Positions 54,650 through 64,000 of a stretch of DNA of 64,000 nt are shown here, piece by piece; position 1 is the first letter of the stretch; each line of letters opens with the position of its first letter. The translations under genes and the position numbers were made by a program. The DNA comes from an uncultured Bacteroidales bacterium (GTDB lineage Bacteria > Bacteroidota > Bacteroidia > Bacteroidales > WCHB1-69), in assembly GCA_905235135.1 (NCBI GenBank), contig CAJOKR010000020.1:62001-126000 (forward strand), read 5' to 3'. The notes under the pieces are model-generated. The model made no database searches. It was not told where the DNA came from and was given only the letters and a program-made list of their open reading frames with translations.

Positions 54650-56690
54650 ATGAAGAAAATATATCTTTTATTTGCCATTATGGTGCTTAGTGTGGTGAGT
54701 TTGTTTGCATAGGCACCGGAAAAGTTCAGCTTTCAGGCGGTGGTTCGCAACGAAAGCAACCAATTGGTCAACAACTCACAGGTGGGTGTGCGCGTGAGCA
54801 TCCTGCAGGGCAGTACCTCTGGAAATGCCCTCTGTGTGGAGACCCATACGGCCACAACCAATGCAAACGGTCTGATGACGGTGCAAATTGGGGGGCGGCA
54901 ACTCGCAAGTGGGCTCTTTCACCAATATCAACTGGGCGAATGGCCCGTGGTTCTTGAAAACGGAGACCGACCCGAACGGCGGTTCTAATTACACCGTAGT
55001 CAGTGTGCAGCAGCTGCTGAGTGTGCCCTACGCCCTTTATGCAAAAGAGGCGGGCAACGGCTTCAGCGGCAATATCATGGACTATCTGACCCCCAACACG
55101 ATACCCTACGTTGTGACGGCGTTGAATCAGGCGGGCGTGGCTACACAGAGCGATATCCCGTCTGTGCCGACAAATGTGAGTGCCTTCAACAATGATGCGG
55201 GCTACATTACGATTTCCGCCGTACCGACGGTGCCCACCCATCTGAGCGCGTATGTCAACGATATGGGCTATATCTCTGGCTATACGGAAACGGACCCGCA
55301 GTTCAATGCCTGGGATAAAAACTACAACGACTTGACAAACAAGCCGACCATCCCGACTGTGCCCACGAATGTGAGTGCCTTCACAAACGATGCGGGCTAC
55401 GTTACCGAGGCCGAAGTGCATGAGGCGGCCAATATCCCGACGAATGTGAGTGCGTTCGTCAACGATGCGGGCTATCTGACCTCTTACACCGAGCAGCAAG
55501 TGTTGAGCATCAGCAATGACACGCTGTTCCTCACGGGCGGCAGTTTCGTGAAGTTGCCTGCCGGCTTTGATGGAAACTATAACTCCTTGACCAACAAGCC
55601 GGAAATCCCGACAGTTCCTGCCAATGTGAGTGCGTTCACGAATGATGCGGGTTATATCACCAGTGCCGCGCTGCCGACGGTGCCCACCAATGTGGGTGCC
55701 TTTTCCAACGATGCACACTATGTGAGCAACACCGGCTGCGACAGCATCCAATTTTGCGACATTCTTGCGCGGTTGAACGCTATGCAGGCTGAGATTGATG
55801 CCCTCAAGGCGATGATGCCTGCTGATACTACCCAGCCTGGTTCGGACACCACGGTGATTCCTGATCCGGTTGACCCGTCAGACACAACAGTGGTGCCCGA
55901 TGCCATTGACCCGATGGACACGCTGTCGTCTTTAGCCTGCCCGGACATGCCCAAGGTGACCGATTTTGACGGCAATGAGTACAATACGGTGAAGATCGGC
56001 AACCAGTGCTGGCTGCGGGAGAACATCCGTTCTACGCACTACTCCAACGGCGTGGCAATTCCGCTGCTCGAAAGCTTGGAAGGTCTGACTGCCCTGCCGG
56101 AAGGACGGCTCTATCCCGACCTCAGTCAGGACAAGGTGAGCAAATATGGCTATCTCTATACTTATACAACGTCCTCCTTCAACCACAATTTAACCACGGT
56201 TGGCCCGATTACGGGTGTCTGTCCCGCCGGTTGGCGTATGCCTACCAGCTCAGATTGGGATTCGCTGTTCAACTACTTGTCGCAATGGGACACGCTGCGT
56301 TGCAACAATGAGGCTTCGCAGGTGGTGAAGGCAATCTTCTCCCGTGTGGATTGGGCGCCGAGCACTACGGAGTGCGCCATTGGTTGGAATGCCGCCAACA
56401 ATAATGCCACCGGATTCTCCATCAAGCCGGCCGGCTATGTGGAGAACGGCCCTTACGGTGTTTATGGCCAGAATGTGGGTCTCGCTTCCGGCACTGCCGC
56501 CTACTTCTATACAAGCTCTGCCACGGTTGCGACCAGTGGCGGCGGCCAACAGATTGTAAGACCCTGGTTGTGTAAAATCAATACCCAGACTGCCGCTAAT
56601 GGGGCTAACTTTATTATGGGCCAGCAGTCCCCGACCCCGGCCCAATTACATATTGGTGCTTCCATACGGTGCGTGAAAGACGAAGAATAA
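54650..56690 (+). pseudogene. FISUMP-domain surface protein 1 (amber codon and G-tract frameshift)
   Basis: From ATG 54650 a signal peptide (MKKIYLLFAIMVLSVVSLFA) runs into TAG at 54710, where the family expects Gln (AQAPEKFSFQAVVRN). The N-terminal beta domain continues in frame (QVGVRVSILQGSTSGNAL) until a G6 tract at 54890-54895. One G fewer (TTGGGGGCGG) would keep VQIGGGNSQVGSFTNINW in frame. After that come tail-fibre-like repeats (VPTNVSAFTNDAGY, YNSLTNKPEIP) at 55160-55700, a short coiled coil, a Thr/Pro/Asp linker, and a FISUMP domain (TDFDGNEYNTVKIGNQCWLRENI ... SIRCVKD). About 680 aa if restored. Probably surface-exposed; function unknown. Confidence 0.82.
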
Positions 56691-56705
56691 GGAAGATTGT
56701 CTGTT

Positions 56706-58034
56706 ATGAAAAAAATAAGTCTGTTATTGTTACTTTTATCCGGCATCCTGCTCGCCATCGGGCAGGTGTCGGTTCCTTACAAGTTCCCTTACCAGGCGGT
56801 GGTGCGCGGCGCAGATAACCAGCTGTTGCAGAACCAGACGGTGGGGGTGCGCGTGAGTGTGTTGGAGGGAAGTACGTCCGGCAATGCCGTGTTTGTGGAA
56901 ACCCATTCCGCACAGACAAATGCCAACGGGGTGCTCTCCCTGACCATCGGGACGGGAAATGCACAGGTGGGCAACCTCAGCTCTTCTGTACATTGGGGAA
57001 CGGCAGAGAATTTCCTCAAGGTGGAGATTGACCCCCAAGGGGCAAGCAACTACACCTTGTCCACCACCCAGCAGTTAGTGAGCGTGCCGTACGCCCTGTA
57101 TGCGCAAAGTGCCGGAAATGGTTTCAGTGGAGACTATAACGACTTGATACACAAGCCGAATGTTCCTGTTCTCCCTACCAATGTCTCCTATTTCTACAAT
57201 GATGCGCAATATCTGACCGCAGCCCGGCTGAACGAGCTTATGGACAGTCTGCTTTCACCGTACATCCAAACGATTGACAGTCTGAATGCCCTGATCAACG
57301 CGCAAGCGGCGGCAATCAATAGCTTGGTAAATACGATGGACACGCTGGCCAACGGCGGCTTCCGGTGCGGAATTTACAAGGTGACGGATTTTGACGGCAA
57401 TGAGTATCATACTCTCCAATTGGGCAACCAGTGTTGGATGAAGGAGAACCTGCGGACCACGCATTACAGTAACGGTATGCCAATCCCGATGGGTTCCACC
57501 ACCGATTATCTTAACGCTTACTGCTACTACCCGAACAACCAGAGTTTGAACATGCAGACCTACGGATTGCTCTACAACTGGGCGGCTGCCATGAATGGTG
57601 CGGCTACCAGCAATAGCAGTCCTTCGGGGGTGCAAGGCATCTGTCCGAATGGGTGGCATCTGCCGTCGGAGTCGGAATGGGGTGATCTGGTCAGCTACCT
57701 GCAAACGCTTACCGATGCGGTCTGCGGGAGCACCAACACCAATCTGGCCAAGGCGGTAGCCTCCACTACGGGATGGGTAAGCAGTACGGTGCCCTGTGCG
57801 GTGGGCAATGAGCCTTGGGACAACAATGTCTCGGGTTTTTCCGCATTGCCCTCAGGCTACTATAACGGAAATTACAGCGCGTTTGCCTCCACCGCTTCCT
57901 TCTGGAGCGCCACGGAGGTGGATAACGCCAACGCCTACCAGTTCGGGATTCTTCATGATGCTGCGCAACTCAACATGCCGACCACCGGCTATGGCAAGAA
58001 CAACGCCATGTCGGTGCGCTGTGTTCTGAACTAA
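56706..58034 (+). CDS. FISUMP-domain surface protein 2
   Basis: 442 aa from ATG 56706 (the track's TTG is 3 codons earlier). Signal peptide MKKISLLLLLLSGILLAIGQ, N-terminal beta domain (PYQAVVRGADNQLLQNQTVGVRVSVLEG), one YNDLIHKPNVPVLPTNVSYFYND repeat, a coiled-coil stretch near 175-205, then one FISUMP domain (KVTDFDGNEYHTLQLGNQCWMKENLRTTHYSNG ... GLLYNWAAAMNGA ... GWHLPSESEWGDLV ... SVRCVLN). It has no T9SS sorting domain. It is the only uninterrupted gene of three tandem paralogues, 15 and 12 bases from its neighbours. Binding or scaffold role is possible, unproven. Confidence 0.88.
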   Translation: MKKISLLLLLLSGILLAIGQVSVPYKFPYQAVVRGADNQLLQNQTVGVRVSVLEGSTSGNAVFVETHSAQTNANGVLSLTIGTGNAQVGNLSSSVHWGTAENFLKVEIDPQGASNYTLSTTQQLVSVPYALYAQSAGNGFSGDYNDLIHKPNVPVLPTNVSYFYNDAQYLTAARLNELMDSLLSPYIQTIDSLNALINAQAAAINSLVNTMDTLANGGFRCGIYKVTDFDGNEYHTLQLGNQCWMKENLRTTHYSNGMPIPMGSTTDYLNAYCYYPNNQSLNMQTYGLLYNWAAAMNGAATSNSSPSGVQGICPNGWHLPSESEWGDLVSYLQTLTDAVCGSTNTNLAKAVASTTGWVSSTVPCAVGNEPWDNNVSGFSALPSGYYNGNYSAFASTASFWSATEVDNANAYQFGILHDAAQLNMPTTGYGKNNAMSVRCVLN

Positions 58035-58046
58035 AACCGCGCTGTC

Positions 58047-61000
58047 ATGAAAAGAGTCTGTATCTTATTCTGGCTGATGGCCTTAGCCTCCGTGTTGATG
58101 GCGCAGGCACCGTAGGCCTTTACTTTCCAGACGGTGGTGCGAAACAACGGCGGCCAATTGTTTACCAATGCCACGATGAATGTCAAGGTGAGTATCCGTA
58201 AGGAGTCTAACAACCAGACCGCCTACGCGGAAACCCACACGGTGACCTCCAATTTCAATGGGTTGATTACGCTGGTGGTTGGCGACGGACAACTGTCAGC
58301 GGGCTCCCCAGCCTTCAACACCATTGATTGGGGACAGCGCTACAATCTGCTGTTGGAGATTGATCCCAATGGCGGTACAAACTATTCCATCAGCATTGAA
58401 GAACCGATTGTCAGTGTCCCGTACGCCCTCTATGCGAACGAGATGCAGGAGGGGGCATTCAGCGGCGACTATAACGACCTCTATAACACCCCGGTTTTTC
58501 CTGTCATCCCTGACTATGTGTCTGCGTTTTTCAATGATCCGCCATACGTCACCACGTTTCAGACAGAGCAGCAGATTGCCAATACCGTGCATGATTCCCT
58601 AAGTCCGCGGTTGGAAAATCTCCCAAGCCAGGTGTTGAATCAGGAAGAGACGGTGGATTCACTGATGGAAATGGTCGATTCTATCGTAAATGGTGGATTC
58701 CTCTGTGGTCTGCACAAAGGTGGTTGACTTTGACGGCAATGTGTATAATACAGTCCAGATTGACAAGCAGTGCTGGATGCGGGAGAACTTGCGGGTGCGC
58801 CATTTCAGCGACGGCACGGAAATCACTTGGGGCAGCGGTGTCAAGGACGGAATCCCGCATTGTTACAGGCCTTTCTCAAACAACTTCTTTTACCTGGGAT
58901 TCACCGAGGAGAACACCGGATTGCATTACAACTGGTTCGCGGTTATGAACGGCAATTCTGCTTCCAATGCAGTGCCTTCGGGCGTGCAGGGCGTCTGTCC
59001 GAAGGGATGGCATGTGCCCAGCATGGCGGAGTGGGAGAAGATGATCAACTATGTGAAAAGCTGTCCCGAATATTCCTGCAACGGCAACCCTTCGGCAGTG
59101 GGCAAAGCCCTTGCCGGACAGACGGGCTGGTATGGGGATACCAACGTGTGTGCACCAGGATATGGCTGTACAGCATCGGGGCAAGGCTCGACCACCAACA
59201 ACCAGACCCTGATGTCCATCATGCCTACGGGAGAGAGCTATCTATCTGTCAATCAAAACGTATATAACAATTATCATGGCAGTGAGGCCAAAGTGTGGAG
59301 TGCATCACGTTACGGCGATTACAGACGGAATGTGTTCCTCTCCAAAAGCAGTACCGGTATCACCACTGGACCTACATCCGGGGCTCTCTCGTCTCCGTAC
59401 AACGGTCTGCCCGTGCGTTGCGTGCGCGATGAGCTTTCCTACAATCAGGTGCGGATGCGGTTGCCGGTAGTGAAAACCACCCGGGCCTACAACCTTACGG
59501 ACACCACCTTCATGGCGGGATGCAACATCTTGACGGACGGCAATTCGTTTGTGACGGAAAAGGGCGTTTGTTGGAGCACCCAGCCGAATCCCACTGCCAA
59601 TGGTCCGCACGCTGCCGCCGGGGCAGGTGAGACGGGAAGTTTCAAGGTCACCGCAACAGGACTGAGCCTCCATACCATCTATTACTATCGGGCATACGCC
59701 ACCAACGCTGTCGGCACCGCATACGGGGAGGAATTTAGCGTTTCCACCACCTGGGACCAGATGGACAGCATGGTTTGCCCGGACGTGCCTGCCGTGGCTG
59801 ACATTGACGGGAATATCTATTCCACCGTGAAGGTTGGCGACCAGTGCTGGATGCGGGAAAACCTCCGTGTTGCGCATTTTCCCGACGGCACCCCGATACC
59901 GATGTCTGCGGACTGGAGCATCCGTAGCGACAGCCTGCCGAACTGCTATCCTCCGGCAAAAGATGCGACCAAGGTGCCCACTTACGGCTATCTGTATAAC
60001 TGGACGGCTGCGATGAATGGCGAGGCACCCAGCAATGCTGTGCCCTCTGGGGTGCGCGGCATCTGTCCTGCGGGCTGGCACATTCCTTCCAACGACGAGC
60101 AATATCGGCTGAAATCGTATGTGTCGGCATTGGACAAATACCGCTGCACCATTCCCCCGAGTCACGTCTGGTACGTTTCCCCGGCATTGGCCTCCAATTT
60201 CGGATGGGAGTCCTGCTCCACCGGTTGCACACCCGGTTACGACTTAACAGCCAACAACGCCACGGGATTGTCTATCTGCCCTGCTGGTTCCATCATCGGA
60301 AACGTCTCCTACAGCTTCATCGGCGGCTATTATGGATTCGGCACTTACGGCGGTTTCATGAGTTCCTCCTTGGTTTATGATGACCACAATCAAAAATACA
60401 CAACACCCGCCATCTGCCTTCACCATAATGAAAATTGGATTGGAGGGACAATCCTCTATTACAGGAAAGATGCTCTTTCCATCCGATGCATACTCGACTA
60501 TGATGCTGCCTCTTCTACCTCCACCTGCCAGCTGCCCTCGGTCATCACTGGCGAGGTGTCCGATATTACAGAATCTTCCGCCATCGTCAGCGGTACGGTG
60601 CACAACACCGGCGGCTGTGATGTGACGGAACGCGGGGTCTGTTGGAGCTTCTTCCAGCATCCTACCACAGATGACAACATTATGACTTCCGGCAACGGGG
60701 AGGGCGATTTCTCCTGCCAGCTGACCAACCTCATGGCCCAGACGGAGTATTATGCCCGAACTTACGCCATCAACGAGGAAGGCACAGCCTATGGTGAGGA
60801 GCGGCACTTTGTGACCACCGATTCTGTAGTTCCCGGACCGAGTGTGCCGTTGGTGACCACCTATCCTGTGACTGACATCACGCTCAAGTATCGGGTGGCA
60901 TTGTCAATTCCGACGGCGGTGCATTCGTGACCGAATACGGCCTTTGCTGGGGCTTTAACCCCAACCCGACCGTGAATAATTTCCACATCGCGTTAGGATC

Positions 61001-62903
61001 GGGGGTGGAAACCTTCACCTACACGATGGAGAACCTCTACATGAGCCTGCCCTACCATGTGCGGGCGTATGCCATCAACAGCCAGGGTATTGGTTATGGT
61101 GAGGATATAGCGTTCCAAACAGCCACGCCTAACCCGCAGCCTTTCAACCAGATTTGTCCGGGATCGTCCGTTGTGTTTGACTACGACAGCAATGTCTATA
61201 ATACGGTCCGTATCGGCAACCAGTGTTGGATGCGGGAGAGTTTGCGGACCACGCACTACAGCAATGGCACGGAGATTCCCCTGCTGACTTGGAGTTCGAA
61301 CACACCGGCACGCTATTCTCCCGGCGGCAGCAGTTCTAATGTCACTGCCTACGGGTATCTGTACAACTGGTCTGCCGTGATGGGCGGTGCATCCCCATCG
61401 TCGGCCAATCCTTCCGGCGTGCAGGGCATCTGTCCCGTCGGCTGGCATGTGCCCAGTGCATCGGAGTACCAGCAGCTGAACGACTATGTGGGCAGCCAGG
61501 CCTCCTGTCGTTGCAACGGTTATCCGCAGAATGTGAAGGTGGCCCTGTGTGATCTTCCCACGGTTTATTGGAACTATTTGGAATATTACGAAGCCATCCC
61601 GGAACTTTATGAGATTTGCACCGCATTCGGGGCCTACTATCACGGTTTCGAAGGCAAGAAAATCCAGATTAACCACACCGGTTTCAGTGCTCGGGCGGCC
61701 GGATTATTCTATAGCGGGAACTATGTCAACATGATGGCAAGTGTGGAGTTTTGGACGGCCACAACGGCCAACAATGGGAACCCGACGTTTGTGATGCTCC
61801 AATACACCAGTCCCGAGATGTTGGTTTCGAACAGCTATCCCGCAGATTACGGTTTTTCCGTGCGTTGTGTGCGCGATGTGGCAGTGTCATGTCCGCCTAC
61901 GGTTTACACCAACACGGTGAAGTACATCACATCCTCTACGGCGCAGTCGGGTGGTGAAGTCACCCATGATGGCGGGGCCACTGTAACCGACTTTGGCCTT
62001 GTTTGGGCAACCACCCCGGACCCCACCCTTGCCAACAGCAGCCTGTCAAGCGGTGTCCTGTCCGGAAGTTTCACGGAAGTGATGTCGGGTTTGCAACCCG
62101 CCACTGTCTATTATGTGAGGGCTTATGTCACTACCTCGCAAGACACTGTCTATGGCAACGAAGTCAGCTTCTATACCGAGGATAATCCGTTCTACGATGA
62201 CGGTTGGCCTTGCACAACCACGCCTACGGTCACGGACTATGACGGAAACAGCTATAATACCATCCAGTTGGGCAACCAGTGCTGGATGCGGGAGAATTTG
62301 CGGAGCACCCACTTCTCCGACGGTTCCGAAATCCCCTTGACTTCCAGCGAGTTTTCCGATGAGGTCCCATACCGCTATTATCCTGACAATGCGCCGGTTT
62401 ATGTCACCCAATACGGTTATTTGTACAATTGGCGGGCCGTTTGTGCCAATAATGATACAAACAGCAGCAGTGTGCCGTCCGGCTTGCAGGGTATTTGCCC
62501 GACAGGTTGGCACATCCCCTCGTATGCGGAATGGGACACGTTGAGGCTCTATATGTCCAGCCGGACGCAATACAGCTGTGACCAGGTTGTCGGCCAGGTG
62601 GGCAAAGCCATGGCCTCCACCATAGGATGGAATCTCTCGAATGGCGAGTGCTATGTCGGTGAATATCAGATGGCTAACAATACGAGCGGGTTCGATGCCT
62701 ATCCCGCCGGACTGATGATTCAGCCACCCGGACAGATGCCCATATTCCCAAGATACTTTGGTGTTTCGGCCGTCTTCTGGACCACGACGAACAATTCCTC
62801 CCAGTATAAGAAAACCTGGCAGGTGCGCAGTGCCTCGTCCACGTTCAGCGGAACCATCACGAAAAAGTCGTCGGGTGCTTCGCTGCGGTGTCTGAAGGAT
62901 TAG
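58047..62903 (+). pseudogene. FISUMP-domain surface protein 3, four FISUMP modules (amber codon and two frameshifts)
   Basis: About 1618 aa if restored. ATG 58047 gives a signal peptide (MKRVCILFWLMALASVLMAQAP) ending at TAG 58113, where Gln is expected (AQAPQAFTFQ). The beta domain continues in frame (NVKVSIRKESNNQTAYAETHT) to 58712. There an extra base breaks FLCGL-TKVVDFDGN; the next ORF (58690) continues. A second break near 60890 loses one base before SGGIVNSDGGAFVTEYG; the third ORF runs to 62903. Four FISUMP modules (starting about 58730, 59770, 61170 and 62220) alternate with three Fn3-like domains (GVCWSTQPNPTANGPH..., HTIYYYRAYATN). No sorting domain. Confidence 0.82.
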
Positions 62904-62917
62904 AAAAGGAGATGGCA

Positions 62918-63012
62918 AGGGGTTCGCAGGTACATGGCAAGTATATGGCAAGTCCTAGGCAAGTCAAAGTGCTTGCTTCGACTTGGGTAGTACTTGCCAA
63001 GTACTTGCCAAG
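62918..63012. repeat. (ATGGCAAGT / ACTTGCCAAGT) short repeats
   Basis: GGCAAGTATATGGCAAGTCC and onward: direct GGCAAGT units, then inverted ACTTGCCAAGTACTTGCC. It lies directly after the third FISUMP gene. Confidence 0.82.
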
Positions 63013-63049
63013 GTGGGGGTGTGGGAACGAGGAATGTTTCAGTAAAGAA

Positions 63050-63648
63050 ATGGATATTATTGAACGTATGGCAAACCGGATTCTTGACGAATTGTCCGAC
63101 TCTAACAAAATCTCTTTGGGCGGTGTCCTTGAAGACTGTGATATTGAGGAAACTTCGCCATATTGCTTCATAAACACACTTGAGGGTTCTTCATTTCGTG
63201 ATTTTTTCTGCCAATTTTTCATTGATGATGAATTATTGTTCACCATCAGTCAAGATGTCGGGCTATTGTATGAAGACGGACAGGCTTGTTTCATTCCAGA
63301 AAATCCAGACCATGTCAAAAAACAGTATTTCTATAATTGGGGGAAGTTGTTATACCGAATGAGGAATGATCTCCTTCAGTGCCAATCGGACACAATTCCG
63401 GGGATGAATGGGAATTATTTGTTGGTGCGATTCAATGGGCATTGGTCCTACGTAAATGGATTGGATATGAAAACGCTGAAAAATTGGCTGAAAATGATGG
63501 ACAAAGTGGTGCCACGGTCCTATCGGAAATCATTCAAACGCAAAAAGGAACAATTAATCCTGTCGTGGGAAAAGAGATAACCGGACATGTTTTTTTTCTT
63601 ACATTTGCAGCCATAAAATGTGATTTTGGAATGCGTATATTTCTGTAA
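63050..63648 (+). pseudogene. hypothetical protein (probably two frameshifts)
   Basis: The track's 230-aa ORF (62888-63580) starts inside the previous gene. ATG 63050 (MDIIERMANRILDELSDSN) is a better start. The first 110 residues look like a genuine soluble protein. After residue 110 the frame reads KTLKNWLKMMDKVVPRSYRKSFKRKK, an atypical tail, while the frame at 63379-63648 gives DEWELFVGAIQWALVLRKW and AEKLAENDGQSGATVLSEII, much more protein-like. Removing one base near 63376 and one G from the G4 at 63400-63403 joins them as NDLLSANRTQFRDEWELF. The end of the protein is uncertain. I do not recognise the family. Confidence 0.55.
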
Positions 63649-63691
63649 TGCTTTGGCCCAGCCGGCCTCAAATTTTCGATTGAGCATTTGG

Positions 63692-64000
63692 CTAATCGGC
63701 CTCAATCCTCCTTTTGTGTTTAGATTTCGATTTGGAGTTAGTTTCAGTAATATAATCAAACAAATAGGGAACTGCAAACAATGAAACACCGTCTTTCTCA
63801 TATCTGCGAATATGAACGGCATATTCATCGGTATAAGTAATGGGCTCTCCTGCGGGTGATATTATGTCATAATAGTTTTTCGGAAATATTATTGGTTGGA
63901 GGGGGTTATAATAAGCCAATCGGAGAATGGAGTCATTTTCATCTTGCATTAGTAGGTATGCCATACGATACTTATGCAGCTGATAGAAATAGCCTTCCTT
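63692..64000 (-). CDS. hypothetical protein (cut by window end)
   Basis: The minus-strand frame stays open from 63692 to the window edge. The track starts at ATG 63964 (90 aa), but 12 more codons upstream are open (KEGYFYQLHKYR), so the start probably lies outside. The visible part has DENDSILRLAYYNPLQPIIF and GEPITYTDEYAVHIRRYEKDGVSLFAVPYLFDYI, then a basic tail (SKSKSKHKRRIEAD). I do not recognise it. The gap to the previous gene carries a TACATTTG box (plus, about 63600) with no gene after it. Confidence 0.5.
   Translation of the reverse strand, partial: KEGYFYQLHKYRMAYLLMQDENDSILRLAYYNPLQPIIFPKNYYDIISPAGEPITYTDEYAVHIRRYEKDGVSLFAVPYLFDYITETNSKSKSKHKRRIEAD

Noticed and set aside
54710-58115. 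Genome-wide reassignment of TAG to glutamine
   Set aside because: TAG is the normal stop of miaB, rlmN, atpA, pyrE, yitT and ahcY in this window.
62888-63049. First 54 codons of the 230-aa ORF
   Set aside because: They overlap the third FISUMP gene and the GGCAAGT repeat; ATG 63050 is better.

Overview
The window reads as a chromosomal segment of a Bacteroidota bacterium, probably Bacteroidales. The evidence is a type IX secretion (T9SS) component of the PorW/SprE type, proteins ending in T9SS type A and type B sorting domains, FISUMP-domain surface proteins, a phosphotransferase-RapZ fusion, a YitT protein, and many copies of the Bacteroidota -7 promoter box TAnnTTTG with little Shine-Dalgarno signal. 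I see no tRNA, rRNA, CRISPR or prophage.

Layout. 1-4.9 kb (+): an ExbB/membrane protein/ExbD/ExbD energiser operon, cut by the left edge, then a frameshifted T9SS cargo gene. 4.9-9.8 kb (+): yicC, der, miaB, rlmN, separated by tandem-repeat spacers. 9.8-20.1 kb (-): a kinase-RapZ fusion, rodA, PBP2 and polyprenyl synthase, 5-formyl-THF cyclo-ligase, a small frameshifted membrane gene, AtpI-like, bactofilin and PorW/SprE. 20.1-24.6 kb (-): riboflavin synthase, a REP-associated transposase (RAYT) flanked by its palindromes beside an MFS gene and the C-terminal remnant of a second MFS gene, and a frameshifted carboxypeptidase-regulatory-like gene. 24.6-28.3 kb (-): atpG, atpA, atpH and pyrE. 28.4-42.8 kb (+): two very large secreted proteins of 1127 and 3655 aa. 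42.9-45.5 kb (-): ispD, yitT and a DUF2442/DUF4160 pair. 45.6-52.1 kb (-): a MacAB-TolC-type export operon with frameshifted tolC, the diadenylate cyclase dacA and a phosphate butyryltransferase. 52.2-54.3 kb (+): ahcY and a small T9SS cargo gene. 54.3-54.6 kb: an inverted heptamer-repeat array. 54.6-62.9 kb (+): three tandem FISUMP genes, two with an amber codon near the signal peptide plus frameshifts. 62.9-64 kb: two hypothetical genes, one broken and one cut by the right edge.

How it fits together. PorW/SprE, the energiser operon and the sorted cargo proteins describe a T9SS-based surface display system. RodA, PBP2, polyprenyl synthase, bactofilin, the AmgK-like kinase and IspD serve the cell wall and its isoprenoid carrier.

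The most unusual material is non-coding. At least eight families of short repeats or palindromes occupy the intergenic spaces. Many abut a stop codon or supply it. One is a modular three-hairpin element (boxes built on c(GAA)g triloops) that lies at the 5' side of three genes and shows compensatory base changes. Another is a RAYT gene whose reading frame runs through its own REP pairs at both ends. About nine single-base frameshifts fall in surface, accessory and small genes, while recognised core enzymes are intact. Real decay and assembly error cannot be separated from the sequence alone.
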